A stretch of 54,068 bases of DNA from Companilactobacillus zhongbaensis (GCF_003946515.1 NZ_RHOM01000017.1:1-54068), one strand, 5' to 3'. Shown: positions 28,277 through 37,652, counted from the stretch's first letter. The notes: generated by a model from the letters alone, not told the origin. Translations and numbers: made by a program.

Positions 28277-29620
28277 ATGATTGATTTTATTTCTGATTCT
28301 GTTTTTGCTTCAGCGGTTGCTTCTTTGAAGCGATTGATTGCTGTCCCTTCTTTTAATTCTGAGGATTCTGCTGTTGATGGTGCTCCTTTTGGAGTTGGTC
28401 CTCGGGCTGCTTTGGATGAGGTTTTGGCTATTGCTGATGATTTGGGCTTTGATTGTTTTTGTGATCCTGATGGTTATTATGGTTATGCCGATGTTGGTTC
28501 TGGGGATTCTTGTTTTGGGATTGTTTGCCACGTTGATACTGTTCCCGCTGGTGATGTTTCTGCATGGGATTTTCCTCCTTTTGAATTGAATTGTGCGGAT
28601 GGAGTTTTGTATGGTCGTGGGGTGCAGGATGATAAGGGGCCGACTGTGGCTGCTTTGTTTGCTGTTAAGGCTATTTTGGATGCTGGTTTTTGTTTTGATC
28701 GGAAGATCCGGTTTATTTTTGGTACTGATGAGGAGATTTTGTGGCGTTGTTTGGCTGAGTACAATAAGAAGGAGGATCCAATTGATTTGGGGATCGCGCC
28801 TGATGCTGAATTTCCTTTGATTTATGCTGAGAAGGGGTTGCAACAGTCTTATTTGGTTGGAGCCGGTTCTGATGAATTGATGGTTGATGTTGTCGATTCG
28901 TTCAATGCTGTTCCTAGTGCTGCTTTTTATGGTGGTGCACGGCTCGATGATGTTAAAAAAGCTTTGCTGGCTCGTGATTTTGCTTTTTCTGAATCTGACG
29001 ACGGTATTACTGTTTTAGGCAAGTCAGTCCATGCAATGAATGCTCCTGAAGGGATTAATGCGGTCAGTCGTTTAGCAATCGCTTTGGCTGACGTTTTTCC
29101 AAATGTCGGGGTTTTACAATTCTTTAAACAATTTGATCAAGAGGCTCATGGGGCTAATCTTTTAGGAAATGTTTTTGATGAAGCTTCAGGTCAGTTGACG
29201 TTTAATATTTCTAGTTTGCAGATCAATGCGGATGAATCTCGGGTCCAGATCGATCTGCGGATCCCGGTGACGGTTGATCATGATCAGCTGATCCAACAAC
29301 TTTCTCAAGCCGTGGAAAAATTTGATTTGAAGTATGTTGATTTTGATTATTTAAAACCTTTATACGTGCCCACCGACAGTGATCTAGTGAAAACGTTGAT
29401 GGCTAGTTATCAAGATGTTTCAGGCGACCGCGAGTCGAAACCGCAGATTTCTGGTGGGGCTACTTTTGCTCGCACGATGCCGAATACCGTAGCATTTGGT
29501 GCGATGCTGCCAACGACACCGGATTTTATGCACCAGGCAAATGAGCGTTGGAGTAAGGCTGATATGAGGCTTTCTATGAAAATTTTTGCTGAAGCGATAT
29601 ATCGCCTTTGTGTTAAATAG
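28277..29620 (+). CDS. pepV: Dipeptidase PepV (M20 family)
   Basis: Cytoplasmic zinc dipeptidase, of the carnosinase-like PepV type common in lactic acid bacteria. It has 447 residues. The metal-site motifs are GIVCHVDTVPAG (about 80-91) with the H-x-D, YGRGVQDDKGPTVA (about 114-127), and GTDEE (about 150-154) with the catalytic Glu pair; APDAEFPLIYAEKG follows. ATG at 28277 gives MIDFISD; its ribosome-binding site is weak, and a GTG 12 bp earlier is in frame. Only 10 of the first 100 codons end in A or C (4 A, 6 C, hand count), versus roughly a third near the 3' end. The skew decays away from repeat B1. Confidence 0.93.
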   Translation: MIDFISDSVFASAVASLKRLIAVPSFNSEDSAVDGAPFGVGPRAALDEVLAIADDLGFDCFCDPDGYYGYADVGSGDSCFGIVCHVDTVPAGDVSAWDFPPFELNCADGVLYGRGVQDDKGPTVAALFAVKAILDAGFCFDRKIRFIFGTDEEILWRCLAEYNKKEDPIDLGIAPDAEFPLIYAEKGLQQSYLVGAGSDELMVDVVDSFNAVPSAAFYGGARLDDVKKALLARDFAFSESDDGITVLGKSVHAMNAPEGINAVSRLAIALADVFPNVGVLQFFKQFDQEAHGANLLGNVFDEASGQLTFNISSLQINADESRVQIDLRIPVTVDHDQLIQQLSQAVEKFDLKYVDFDYLKPLYVPTDSDLVKTLMASYQDVSGDRESKPQISGGATFARTMPNTVAFGAMLPTTPDFMHQANERWSKADMRLSMKIFAEAIYRLCVK

Positions 29621-29654
29621 GTATCTGTTATACACTTAACGTTATAAAGATATG

Positions 29655-29681
29655 AAACTAGGTCTAAACCTAGTTTTTTTT
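29655..29681 (+). terminator. Terminator between pepV and xylB
   Basis: AAACTAGG - TCTAA - CCTAGTTT hairpin with T8, ending just before the GAGGAG ribosome-binding site of the next gene. Confidence 0.8.
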
Positions 29682-29699
29682 GAGGAGTTAATTAAATAA

Positions 29700-31199
29700 A
29701 TGAGTTATGTAATGGGCGTCGATCTTGGAACTAGTTCTGTTAAAGTTTCTGTTGTAGACAAAGCTGGACAGATAGTATCACAAGAAAGCGCAAGTCTTTC
29801 ATTGATCCAAGAACAACCGGGTTATAGTGAACAAAACCCTGAAGACTGGGTGACAGCTACTACGGTAGCTATCGTCAATCTAGCATTAAAGGACCATGTT
29901 GATCTTAATCAAGTAGAGGGGATCAGCTATTCAGGTCAAATGCACGGTCTCGTACTATTAGGGTCTGAAAATCAAGTGCTTCGCCCAGCAATTTTATGGG
30001 ACGATACACGGACGACCAAACAATGCCAAGAGATCATGGATATTTTTGGTGATGAGTTCATTAAGATCACCAAGAACCGACCTCTAGAAGGATTTACTTT
30101 ACCTAAGATCTTGTGGGTCAAAGAAAATGAGCCAGAGATTTTTAAACAAGCGAAGACCTTCTTATTACCAAAGGATTATTTACGTTATCGGATGACCGGT
30201 GTGATCAACATGGAATACTCTGACGCAGCTGGTACCGTTTTATTAGACGTTGTTAACAAGAAATGGAGTCAAGAGATCTGTGACAAACTTGGTTTAGATA
30301 TCGATTTCTGTCCACCATTGGTCAACTCGATCGATGAAGTTGGGACGATTAGTAGTCGCTACGCTGAATATTCAGGGATGTCCGAAAATACTAAAGTCTT
30401 TGCTGGTGCTGCTGACAATGCTGCTGGTGCAATTGGTGCTGGAATTTTGGATGAAGATCAAGTGATGATCAGTACCGGAACTTCTGGTGTCGTTTTGAAG
30501 TTTGAAAATGATACTAAGGGCTATGAAGGCAGATTACACTTTTTCAATCATGCAATCCCTGATAAGTATTATTCGATGGGTGTAACTTTGGCTGCTGGAC
30601 ACAGTTTGAAGTGGCTTTATTATACTTTTGGAGAAGATGAACCACTACAAGATTTTGTTAAACGCGCAAATGACGCACCAGTCGGTGCTCACGGATTGAT
30701 CTTTACACCATATATTGTGGGTGAAAGAACGCCTTATGCCGATAGCAAGATCCGTGGTAGTTTTATCGGTGTCTCGAGTTTGAACACTAAGGCTGACTTT
30801 GTACGGGCAGTATTAGAGGGAGTAATTTTCTCATATGCCGACATTTTGAAGATCTATCACGAATATGGACAACATTTCGACACTATTTATTCGATCGGTG
30901 GTGGCGCAAAGAGTCCTGAATGGCTACAGATCCAAGCTAATATTTTTAATACCAAAGTTTCAACTATCAAGAATGACCAAGAAACTGGTATCGGTGCTGC
31001 TATGATCGCCGCTATCGGTGTTAAATGGTTCGACGATTTCAAGAGCTGTGCCGATCAATTTATCCAAAAGGGTAAGAGCTACTGGCCAGAACCTGAAAAA
31101 GTCGAGCAATATCAAAAATTGTATAATATTTATGCTAAAGTTTATGGCCAAACTAAAGAAATAAACCATGAATTGATCGATTTTAGAAATGATAATTAA
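29700..31199 (+). CDS. xylB: Xylulokinase (FGGY carbohydrate kinase)
   Basis: Phosphorylates D-xylulose (or a related sugar) for the pentose phosphate/phosphoketolase route. It has 499 residues with a complete FGGY fold. The N-terminal phosphate-1 motif is GVDLGTSSVK. YSGQMHGLVLL (about 77-87) is the substrate-loop signature that separates xylulokinase from gluconokinase or glycerol kinase. DDTRT follows, then the phosphate-2 region with STGTSGVV and, in the C-terminal half, IGGGAKSPEWLQIQAN (adenosine site). No xylA, xylose transporter or XylR gene lies beside it, so it is an orphan of the pathway in this window. Confidence 0.88.
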   Translation: MSYVMGVDLGTSSVKVSVVDKAGQIVSQESASLSLIQEQPGYSEQNPEDWVTATTVAIVNLALKDHVDLNQVEGISYSGQMHGLVLLGSENQVLRPAILWDDTRTTKQCQEIMDIFGDEFIKITKNRPLEGFTLPKILWVKENEPEIFKQAKTFLLPKDYLRYRMTGVINMEYSDAAGTVLLDVVNKKWSQEICDKLGLDIDFCPPLVNSIDEVGTISSRYAEYSGMSENTKVFAGAADNAAGAIGAGILDEDQVMISTGTSGVVLKFENDTKGYEGRLHFFNHAIPDKYYSMGVTLAAGHSLKWLYYTFGEDEPLQDFVKRANDAPVGAHGLIFTPYIVGERTPYADSKIRGSFIGVSSLNTKADFVRAVLEGVIFSYADILKIYHEYGQHFDTIYSIGGGAKSPEWLQIQANIFNTKVSTIKNDQETGIGAAMIAAIGVKWFDDFKSCADQFIQKGKSYWPEPEKVEQYQKLYNIYAKVYGQTKEINHELIDFRNDN

Positions 31200-31230
31200 A
31201 GCTGGAATCAGAGCTTAGTTATACTCAAAG

Positions 31231-31265
31231 ACCGACAAACTCACGCAGTGAATTTGCCGGTTTTT
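31231..31265 (+). terminator. Terminator after xylB
   Basis: ACCGACAAACTC / GAATTTGCCGGT imperfect stem followed by TTTTT. Confidence 0.65.
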
Positions 31266-31305
31266 AGTTGACCAAATTAGTTTGTAATCAAATGGAGTGG
31301 GATCA

Positions 31306-32598
31306 ATGTTAAATGTGCGTCAAATTAAGACAACTTTCAACGATGAACGAATCGAATCCTTATTGAAGGTCGCATTAAAACAAGAGATATTCAGCTTTTT
31401 TGAATCGGCAGATGGTTCGACGCAGTGGGTCGGCATCGGGAGCACCGATAAAATTACGCCTTCTGCGGGAGCAGATCGATTCAATCAGGTGGAAACTTGG
31501 TTCAACCAGATCAAGAAGAAATTACCGCAAAAAACTGACATGGATTCAGTGGCGATACTCGGTGGTTTTTCCTTCGACGAGGTAACCAAAGATCGCCTAT
31601 TTGCCGATTGGACCAATGGCATTTTCATCTTGCCACGACTGATTTTTAAGATCGAGGGTAATCAAGTTTCGATCACTGAGATCAAGAAACATAGTTTCAC
31701 AGATGTTTCACTATCGGAAACTATCGAGCAATTGATCAGTTTGTCAGTTGAGCACACTGGTTTGACTAAAGTATCGTTGACCGATCTAGATCCAGATTGG
31801 GCCAAACAAGTCGATCGATTAGCCAAGAAGATCCGTGATTCTCAGACACTGCAAAAAGTAGTTTTGGGCAGATTCAAAAAAGGCTTGATTACAGGAACCA
31901 TTGATCCAGTATTAGCTTTAAAAGCCTTACGCTCACTGAATAAAACGACGTATCACTTCTTTATTAAATTTCGTGAGCAAATGTTTATCAGTTCCACTCC
32001 AGAAAGACTTTTTAAATTGACTGGTAAACAACTTTCGACTGCAGCTGTTGCCGGAACGATCAGGCGGGGCAGTGATAATAATGAAGATAACCAACTAGCC
32101 TTAGAGCTGTTTAAAGATTCCAAGAATCGCCAAGAACATGAGATCGTGGTCAAACAAATTACCGATAAGATCACACCGTTAGCTGAAGACATTCATCAAG
32201 ATGACATGCCAATGATTTTAAAAAATCAAACGGTTCAACATTTATACACGCCGATCACGGCAACGTTAAAAAATACTGTTGACGTCTTTTCTCTGATCGA
32301 ACAGATGCATCCAACGCCAGCGTTAGGTGGCTTACCCAAAGAAGCAGCAATGTCGATTATTCAAGAAGAAGAGTCGCAATCCCGTGGACTCTTCGGTGCA
32401 CCGATCGGCTATATTAGTTTTGATGGTGATAGTGAAATGATCGTGGGTATCCGTTCGCTTTATTTAAATCAAGCGACAGTCTTGATGTTTGCTGGTGCCG
32501 GCATTATGCCAGATTCGATCGGCAAGTCCGAGCAGGAGGAGACGGAATTGAAGTTTCAGCCGATGATACAATTATTGAAATATTTGGAGGATAAGTAA
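31306..32598 (+). CDS. menF: Isochorismate synthase
   Basis: Converts chorismate to isochorismate, the first step of menaquinone synthesis. It has 430 residues. The C-terminal chorismate-binding domain (about 170-425) shows the family motifs: KVVLGRFKKG with the catalytic Lys, FISSTPERLFK, TAAVAGTIRRG (about 247-257), the metal-binding EHEIVVKQI, HPTPALGGLP (about 345-354) and the ending FAGAGIMPDS. The start at 31306 is 8 bp after TGGAGTGGG. The stop overlaps menD (TAATG), so menF, menD and menH form one operon. Confidence 0.93.
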   Translation: MLNVRQIKTTFNDERIESLLKVALKQEIFSFFESADGSTQWVGIGSTDKITPSAGADRFNQVETWFNQIKKKLPQKTDMDSVAILGGFSFDEVTKDRLFADWTNGIFILPRLIFKIEGNQVSITEIKKHSFTDVSLSETIEQLISLSVEHTGLTKVSLTDLDPDWAKQVDRLAKKIRDSQTLQKVVLGRFKKGLITGTIDPVLALKALRSLNKTTYHFFIKFREQMFISSTPERLFKLTGKQLSTAAVAGTIRRGSDNNEDNQLALELFKDSKNRQEHEIVVKQITDKITPLAEDIHQDDMPMILKNQTVQHLYTPITATLKNTVDVFSLIEQMHPTPALGGLPKEAAMSIIQEEESQSRGLFGAPIGYISFDGDSEMIVGIRSLYLNQATVLMFAGAGIMPDSIGKSEQEETELKFQPMIQLLKYLEDK

Positions 32599-34292
32599 TG
32601 TCAGATGTGATGACTAAAAACATCAAATTGTTTTTGTTGGGATTAATACAACAAGGAGTGCAAAATTTCGTGATCTCACCAGGATCCCGTTCCACTCCAG
32701 TCGTTTTATTATTAGCTGAAATTGCTCAAAATAGATCTGATATTAACTTATACATCGATGTCGATGAACGCAGCGCTAGCTTTTTTGGCGTTGGATTGGC
32801 GAAAGACTTACATCAGCCGATAGCCTTGATCTGTACATCAGGAACGGCAGCGACAGAATATAGTTCGGCCGTTGCGGAAGCGAAATTGTCTAACTTGCCA
32901 TTGATCGTTATTACAACCGATCGGCCAATGGAATTAACTAATATTGGTGCTCCACAAGCCATCGATCAAGTGAACTTATATGGTGCTAATCCCAAATATT
33001 TCACCCAATTACAAGTTCAAGATGAAGCTAGCTCGGTTCCAGAATTCATTAGTTATGAAACTCAACGAGCTGTGATTTTGGCCAACAAAACGCCAATGGC
33101 ACCAGTCCAAATAAATATTCCTCTAAGAAAACCGTTGATGCCGGATTTTGCGACTGCTGATCCCGATTTTCAAGCTATTGAAGAACTATTGAGTAAAGAA
33201 ATGATCGACTTTTCATGGCTTGATAAATTCAAAAATAAAAAAGTATTGATCATTGCTGGACCGACTAATACGACCATTGGTCAACAATTGATAAATTTAA
33301 GTACTGACAAAAAGTGGCCCTTAGTCAGTGATGTTTTGTCAAACACTCGAGGATCGATAGGGCTAGATAATTTTGACCTGGCTACGAAATTGCTTGATGA
33401 AGATTCTTTAACTGACTATCGACCCGAGCTGATTTTTAAATTTGGTGGGACTTTGGTATCAGCAAATATTTCGAATTGGCTCAAGAATGTATCCTCACAA
33501 ACGACTATAGTAAACTGCGGTGCAAATGATCTAGCAGATCACACTCTGAGTTCCAATAAGGTCTTGCTTCAAGAGCCGACAGATATTGTTTCTGGGTTAT
33601 TCAAATCAAAAGTGACTGGTTCAACTATCTATTTTGAAAAAATGCAACGCTTAGACCAAGCTGTTGAACAAATTAAAGATAACTATTTTGCTAATGATTT
33701 CTCCGAAATGGCGTTACCTAGGATCATTGGTGTACAAAGTAGTCCCTCGGCCAACTTCTTTTTAAGTAATAGTATGCCGGTGCGCGATTTTGAGAACTTT
33801 TTCGTTGCCAAGTCAGGCCAAACTATTTATTGTAACAGAGGTGCAAATGGCATTGATGGCGTGGTTTCGAGTGCTTTAGGAACAGCCAAAGGACATCAAG
33901 AAAACTATTTGTTAATAGGGGATTTAGCCTTGTTCCACGACATGAATGGTCTAATGATGGCCAAAAGATATCGGATCCCAATGACGATAGTAGTCGTTAA
34001 CAATAACGGCGGTGGGATATTCTCATTTTTACCACAAGCTGCTGCTAAAGATTACTTTGAAATGTTATTTGGAACACCCCAAGATTTGGATATTGAAAAA
34101 GTGGCATCGCTATATGATTTTGAATATTTCGATGGCTCAAACAAAGTAGACTTTGAAACAGCGTTGAAAAATGATTCCGGTCAGAAGATTATTGAGGTTA
34201 AGAGTGATCGGCAAAGGAATCTTGATGATCATAAGCGCTTTGAAAAAACACTTCAAAAGGAATTGACGGATTTTGTCAGAAATAATCGTTAA
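32598..34292 (+). CDS. menD: SEPHCHC synthase MenD
   Basis: Thiamine-diphosphate enzyme joining isochorismate with 2-oxoglutarate (2-succinyl-5-enolpyruvyl-6-hydroxy-3-cyclohexene-1-carboxylate synthase). It has 564 residues. The N-terminal ISPGSRSTPVV, then DERSASFFGVGLAK with the catalytic Glu region, CTSGTAATEYSSAVAEA and TTDRP are all typical. The ThDP-binding motif is GDLALFHDMNG ... NNNGGGIFSFLPQ (about 439-475). It is the middle gene of menF-menD-menH. The menB, menE, menC and menA genes are not in this window. Confidence 0.96.
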   Translation: MSDVMTKNIKLFLLGLIQQGVQNFVISPGSRSTPVVLLLAEIAQNRSDINLYIDVDERSASFFGVGLAKDLHQPIALICTSGTAATEYSSAVAEAKLSNLPLIVITTDRPMELTNIGAPQAIDQVNLYGANPKYFTQLQVQDEASSVPEFISYETQRAVILANKTPMAPVQINIPLRKPLMPDFATADPDFQAIEELLSKEMIDFSWLDKFKNKKVLIIAGPTNTTIGQQLINLSTDKKWPLVSDVLSNTRGSIGLDNFDLATKLLDEDSLTDYRPELIFKFGGTLVSANISNWLKNVSSQTTIVNCGANDLADHTLSSNKVLLQEPTDIVSGLFKSKVTGSTIYFEKMQRLDQAVEQIKDNYFANDFSEMALPRIIGVQSSPSANFFLSNSMPVRDFENFFVAKSGQTIYCNRGANGIDGVVSSALGTAKGHQENYLLIGDLALFHDMNGLMMAKRYRIPMTIVVVNNNGGGIFSFLPQAAAKDYFEMLFGTPQDLDIEKVASLYDFEYFDGSNKVDFETALKNDSGQKIIEVKSDRQRNLDDHKRFEKTLQKELTDFVRNNR

Positions 34293-35085
34293 TCAAAATA
34301 AATATCATTACATTGCTTCGATCAAAGATCATGATCAGCCAGTCTACGTTTTTTTACACGGCTTTTTGGGTAGTAAAAATGATTTTCAAAAATTATTGAA
34401 CGATTTCCCCAAACAATATTTAGCACTAGATTTATTAGGCTTTGGCGAGAATCGTTTTGAAGAAGTTCCTGCTGAAAAATTCGTCCAGTCTAGTCAAATT
34501 GGAGATCTAGAGCAAATTTTTCAACGATTAAATTTAACTAAAATCATTTTGGTAGGCTACTCCATGGGTGGTCGAATCGCAATTGCTTATGCCTTGAAAT
34601 ATCCAAAACGGCTAGTTAAATTAGTTTTAGAAAGCACTACTGCTGGAATAGACGATGCAGAAAAAAGATTAGCACGACAGTCTCATGACCAATTGCTGGC
34701 TGAGAAATTGCGTCGATCAGGTATGGAAGAATTCGTTGCCAACTGGGAAAAAATGCCACTGTTTGCTTCACAAAAAGCAGTAACTCCCGAAAAATTTACG
34801 TTCATGCATCAACAAAGGCTCGAGCAGAATCCACAAAATGCCGCTAACTCACTATTAATGATGGGGACCGGAAAACAACCCAATTATTGGGATGATATCA
34901 AATGTCTGGCAGACTTGTCTGTTTCGATCGTCGTTGGTTCCGAAGACGGTAAGTTTGTTAAGATCGGTCAGAAGATGCAGCAAAGGATCAGTGATAGTAT
35001 TTTGAAAATTGTTCCTAACGTTGGACACAATATTCATTTTGAAGAGCCAAAGATTTTTAAAAATATTTTGCTAAATATTGAGTAA
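34273..35085 (+). CDS. menH: SHCHC synthase MenH (alpha/beta hydrolase)
   Basis: Eliminates pyruvate from SEPHCHC in menaquinone synthesis. It has 270 residues with an alpha/beta hydrolase fold. The HGFLGSKNDF oxyanion segment is at about 29-38, the nucleophile elbow GYSMGGRIA (Ser at about 98), an Asp in VVGSEDGKF, and the catalytic His in VGHNIHFE near the C-terminus. It starts with TTG at 34273 inside menD (20-bp overlap), with an AAAAGGA ribosome-binding sequence upstream. The position after menD supports MenH over a generic hydrolase. Confidence 0.87.
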   Translation: MSEIIVNQNKYHYIASIKDHDQPVYVFLHGFLGSKNDFQKLLNDFPKQYLALDLLGFGENRFEEVPAEKFVQSSQIGDLEQIFQRLNLTKIILVGYSMGGRIAIAYALKYPKRLVKLVLESTTAGIDDAEKRLARQSHDQLLAEKLRRSGMEEFVANWEKMPLFASQKAVTPEKFTFMHQQRLEQNPQNAANSLLMMGTGKQPNYWDDIKCLADLSVSIVVGSEDGKFVKIGQKMQQRISDSILKIVPNVGHNIHFEEPKIFKNILLNIE

Positions 35086-35153
35086 TTTGTATTAAAATAT
35101 AAATTAAATAGTATAATTTGCCGCTTGCGGACATGAAGAATAGAGGAACTAAA

Positions 35154-35969
35154 ATGATCAGCTTTATTGGAACTGATTTAGATGGCACTTTATTGAATAG
35201 TCACCAAGAAATTTCCGTAGAAAATATTCGTGCAATTCGCATGGCTGTATCAGAAGGGATCAACTTTGGGATTTGTTCGGGGAGATCATTACGATCAGTC
35301 ATGAATTATTTAGACAATATTTTGCAAGTACCAGGCTTTAAGATGATCCTAAACGGAGCCGTAGTTTTGGATCAAAATAATCAAAAAATAAGTGACCGCC
35401 CCTTAGCAAAAGTGACGATCGATCAAATGCTCCAACAAGTTGAAAATAGTGATTTTAAAGTAGTCTTAGACAGCTTGAATGAGACTTATGTATATGACCA
35501 ACAACAATCTGGTTCAACTTACTACGCGGGATTTGACCCGGAAAACATCGTCGTGACTTCACTTTCGGAATTGCGTAAGATCAATGATGACCCTCAAAAT
35601 ATTTTTTATAAAGTAAGTTTTAGTTCAGAAGATAATGCGAAGTTGATGAAAAAAATCGAAACTTTCACTTCTCTGCCGGTTGTCATCAGTCGATCGGGTG
35701 AGAATTATTATGAAGTGAATGCTTTAGATTGTACTAAATTGTCAGCTTTACAACGAATTTCTGCCGTAACGAAGCTGTCGTTGACCAATTTCATGTGTTT
35801 TGGTGATTATGGTAATGACCTAGAAATGATCGATCGAGTCGGTTATGGTGTAGCCATGGACAACGCCCGCGAAGAAGTTAAAAATGTGGCAGATTACATT
35901 ACTAAAACTAATAATCAAAATGGAGTAGCCCTAATGATCAATAAGGTGCTCAGTGGAGAAATTAATTAA
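35154..35969 (+). CDS. Cof-type HAD-superfamily sugar phosphatase
   Basis: 271-residue phosphatase of the HAD IIB (Cof/YidA) group. Motif I is GTDLDGTLLNS (about 7-17) with both catalytic Asp residues, motif II is ICSGRS (about 44-49), and motif IV is CFGDYGNDLEMI (about 222-233) with the Mg ligands. A C2B-type cap lies between. Substrates are usually sugar phosphates or flavin and pyridoxal phosphates, and cannot be read here. The start at 35154 follows AGAGGA. A -10 box TATAAT lies at 35112-35117. It is a single gene with its own terminator. Confidence 0.87.
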   Translation: MISFIGTDLDGTLLNSHQEISVENIRAIRMAVSEGINFGICSGRSLRSVMNYLDNILQVPGFKMILNGAVVLDQNNQKISDRPLAKVTIDQMLQQVENSDFKVVLDSLNETYVYDQQQSGSTYYAGFDPENIVVTSLSELRKINDDPQNIFYKVSFSSEDNAKLMKKIETFTSLPVVISRSGENYYEVNALDCTKLSALQRISAVTKLSLTNFMCFGDYGNDLEMIDRVGYGVAMDNAREEVKNVADYITKTNNQNGVALMINKVLSGEIN

Positions 35970-35997
35970 AACTCAGGAAAACTCCTGAGTTTTTTTA
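35970..35997 (+). terminator. Terminator after the HAD phosphatase
   Basis: ACTCAGGA - AAAC - TCCTGAGT hairpin with T7. Confidence 0.9.
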
Positions 35998-36011
35998 TTA
36001 CCGTTAAAAAA

Positions 36012-36033
36012 ATTAAAGCGTTTACGTTATAAT
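36012..36033 (+). promoter_or_regulatory. dhaK promoter -10 box with an overlapping cre-like site
   Basis: ATTAAAGCGTTTACG (36012-36026) matches the CcpA operator consensus WTGNAANCGNWNNCW except at two positions. It lies directly before a perfect TATAAT (36028-36033). This arrangement would repress dhaKLM when preferred sugars are available. Confidence 0.5.
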
Positions 36034-36065
36034 GAAATTGTTTATTCGTATTTGAGGAGGATTGC

Positions 36066-37058
36066 ATGAAAAAAATTATCAATGATGTAGACAATATTGT
36101 TCCAGAAATGATATCTGGTTTAGTAAGAACTAATGCCAATTTAGTAAGGCAAATTCCTAATACTACCGCAGTCGTCAGAAATGACGCTAAATTTAGTGAA
36201 GAAAAACAAGTCGGGATCGTTTCTGGCGGTGGTAGTGGTCACGAACCATTGCACGCTGGATTTGTTGGGGACGGCATGCTCAGTGCTGCTGTAGCGGGAC
36301 AAATCTTTACTTCACCAACGCCGGACCAAATTTATGAGGCAATCAAGGCCGTTGACAGTGGGAAAGGTGTCTTATTGATCGTTAAAAATTATTCAGGGGA
36401 TGTCATGAATTTCGACATGGCTAAAGAAATGGCCGAAGCAGACGATATCAATGTTAAATCGATAATTGTCGATGATGATATTTCTGTCGAAAATAGTGAA
36501 TTTACCCAAGGCAAACGAGGAGTGGCCGGAACAGTCTTCATCGAAAAGATCCTTGGAGCAGCTGCACGAGAGGGTAAGAGCCTAGACGAATTAGTTGAAT
36601 TAGGAAAGGCAGCCATTGCTAATACTAAAACGATCGGGATCTCACTAAGAGCAGCCACGGTACCAGCTGTCGGACATCCAGGATTCGAACTCAAAGATGA
36701 TGAAATTGAATTTGGTATCGGTATCCACAACGAACGGGGCTATTCGATCGAAAAAATCGCTCCATCAAAAGATTTAGCACAGGAATTATCCGACAAGATC
36801 TTAGCTGATTTTTCTGATCAAGACGGTAAATTTGCTGTTTTAGTAAATGGTATGGGCAGTACACCATTGATGGAACAATACATTTTTGCCAATGATGTCT
36901 TGAATCATCTCCAAGAAAAGAATATTGAAGTTGACTTCAGTAAAGTTGGTAACTTAGTAACTTCCTTGGATATGCTCGGAGTATCGTTAACATTGATGAA
37001 AGTAGATGACGAATGGATCAAATGGCTCAACGAACCAGTTGAAACTATCGGATGGTAG
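36066..37058 (+). CDS. dhaK: PTS-dependent dihydroxyacetone kinase, DhaK subunit
   Basis: Substrate-binding subunit that holds dihydroxyacetone covalently. It has 330 residues. GGGSGHEPLHAGFVG (about 54-68) is the conserved N-terminal loop, SGDVMNFDMA (about 118-127) is another family block, and GIGIHNERG (about 219-227) carries the substrate-binding His. In many DhaK proteins the last motif reads GIHGE-x-G, so the Asn-Glu-Arg version is slightly divergent. AGGAGG precedes the ATG. It is first of dhaK-L-M, with overlapping spacing. Confidence 0.94.
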   Translation: MKKIINDVDNIVPEMISGLVRTNANLVRQIPNTTAVVRNDAKFSEEKQVGIVSGGGSGHEPLHAGFVGDGMLSAAVAGQIFTSPTPDQIYEAIKAVDSGKGVLLIVKNYSGDVMNFDMAKEMAEADDINVKSIIVDDDISVENSEFTQGKRGVAGTVFIEKILGAAAREGKSLDELVELGKAAIANTKTIGISLRAATVPAVGHPGFELKDDEIEFGIGIHNERGYSIEKIAPSKDLAQELSDKILADFSDQDGKFAVLVNGMGSTPLMEQYIFANDVLNHLQEKNIEVDFSKVGNLVTSLDMLGVSLTLMKVDDEWIKWLNEPVETIGW

Positions 37059-37066
37059 GTGAAAAA

Positions 37067-37651
37067 ATGACAATCAACTTAGAACAAGCAACTAAATGGA
37101 TCGATTTGTTCGTCGATAAATTAGAAGAAAATCGTTCTACATTAAATGAATTGGATACGGCGATCGGTGATGGCGACCACGGGACCAACATGGATCGCGG
37201 AGCCAAAGCTATTAAAGAAGCACTAGCCAAAAAAGCTCCAGCAGATGTTTCAGAACTTTTTAAAACAGTAGCATTTGCCATCATCCAAAAAGTCGGTGGA
37301 GCATCAGGACCACTTTATGGAACAGCTTTTTTGGACATGTCAAAAGCAGCCAAAGAAGAAACTGACCTCGCGAAATTGATCAGTATCGGAAACGACGGCA
37401 TCAAACGCCGTGGTCAATCAGACGTTAATATGAAAACTATGATCGATGTTTGGCAACCAGCTAGTGAAGCTTTGGCTAGCGGTGATCTGACCGCTGAAAA
37501 AGTAACAGAATTTTTAAACAACACGAAAGACATGGTCGCAACCAAAGGACGTGCCAGTTATTTAGAGGAAAAGTCAAAAGGTCACCTAGATCCAGGCTCA
37601 CAATCAAGTGCCTACTTATTCGAATCATTATTAACGGCAATGGAGGGTTAA
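37067..37651 (+). CDS. dhaL: PTS-dependent dihydroxyacetone kinase, DhaL subunit
   Basis: ADP-carrying subunit that transfers phosphate to DhaK-bound dihydroxyacetone. It has 194 residues. The nucleotide/Mg site is AIGDGDHGTNMDRG (about 29-42), with three Asp residues typical of DhaL; GGASGPLYGTAFL and GRASYLEEKSKGHLDPG follow. The start at 37067 follows GGTAGGTGA; an ATG 15 bp earlier overlaps the dhaK end and has no separate ribosome-binding site. The dhaM gene starts 2 bp after. Confidence 0.95.
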   Translation: MTINLEQATKWIDLFVDKLEENRSTLNELDTAIGDGDHGTNMDRGAKAIKEALAKKAPADVSELFKTVAFAIIQKVGGASGPLYGTAFLDMSKAAKEETDLAKLISIGNDGIKRRGQSDVNMKTMIDVWQPASEALASGDLTAEKVTEFLNNTKDMVATKGRASYLEEKSKGHLDPGSQSSAYLFESLLTAMEG

Positions 37652-37652
37652 C

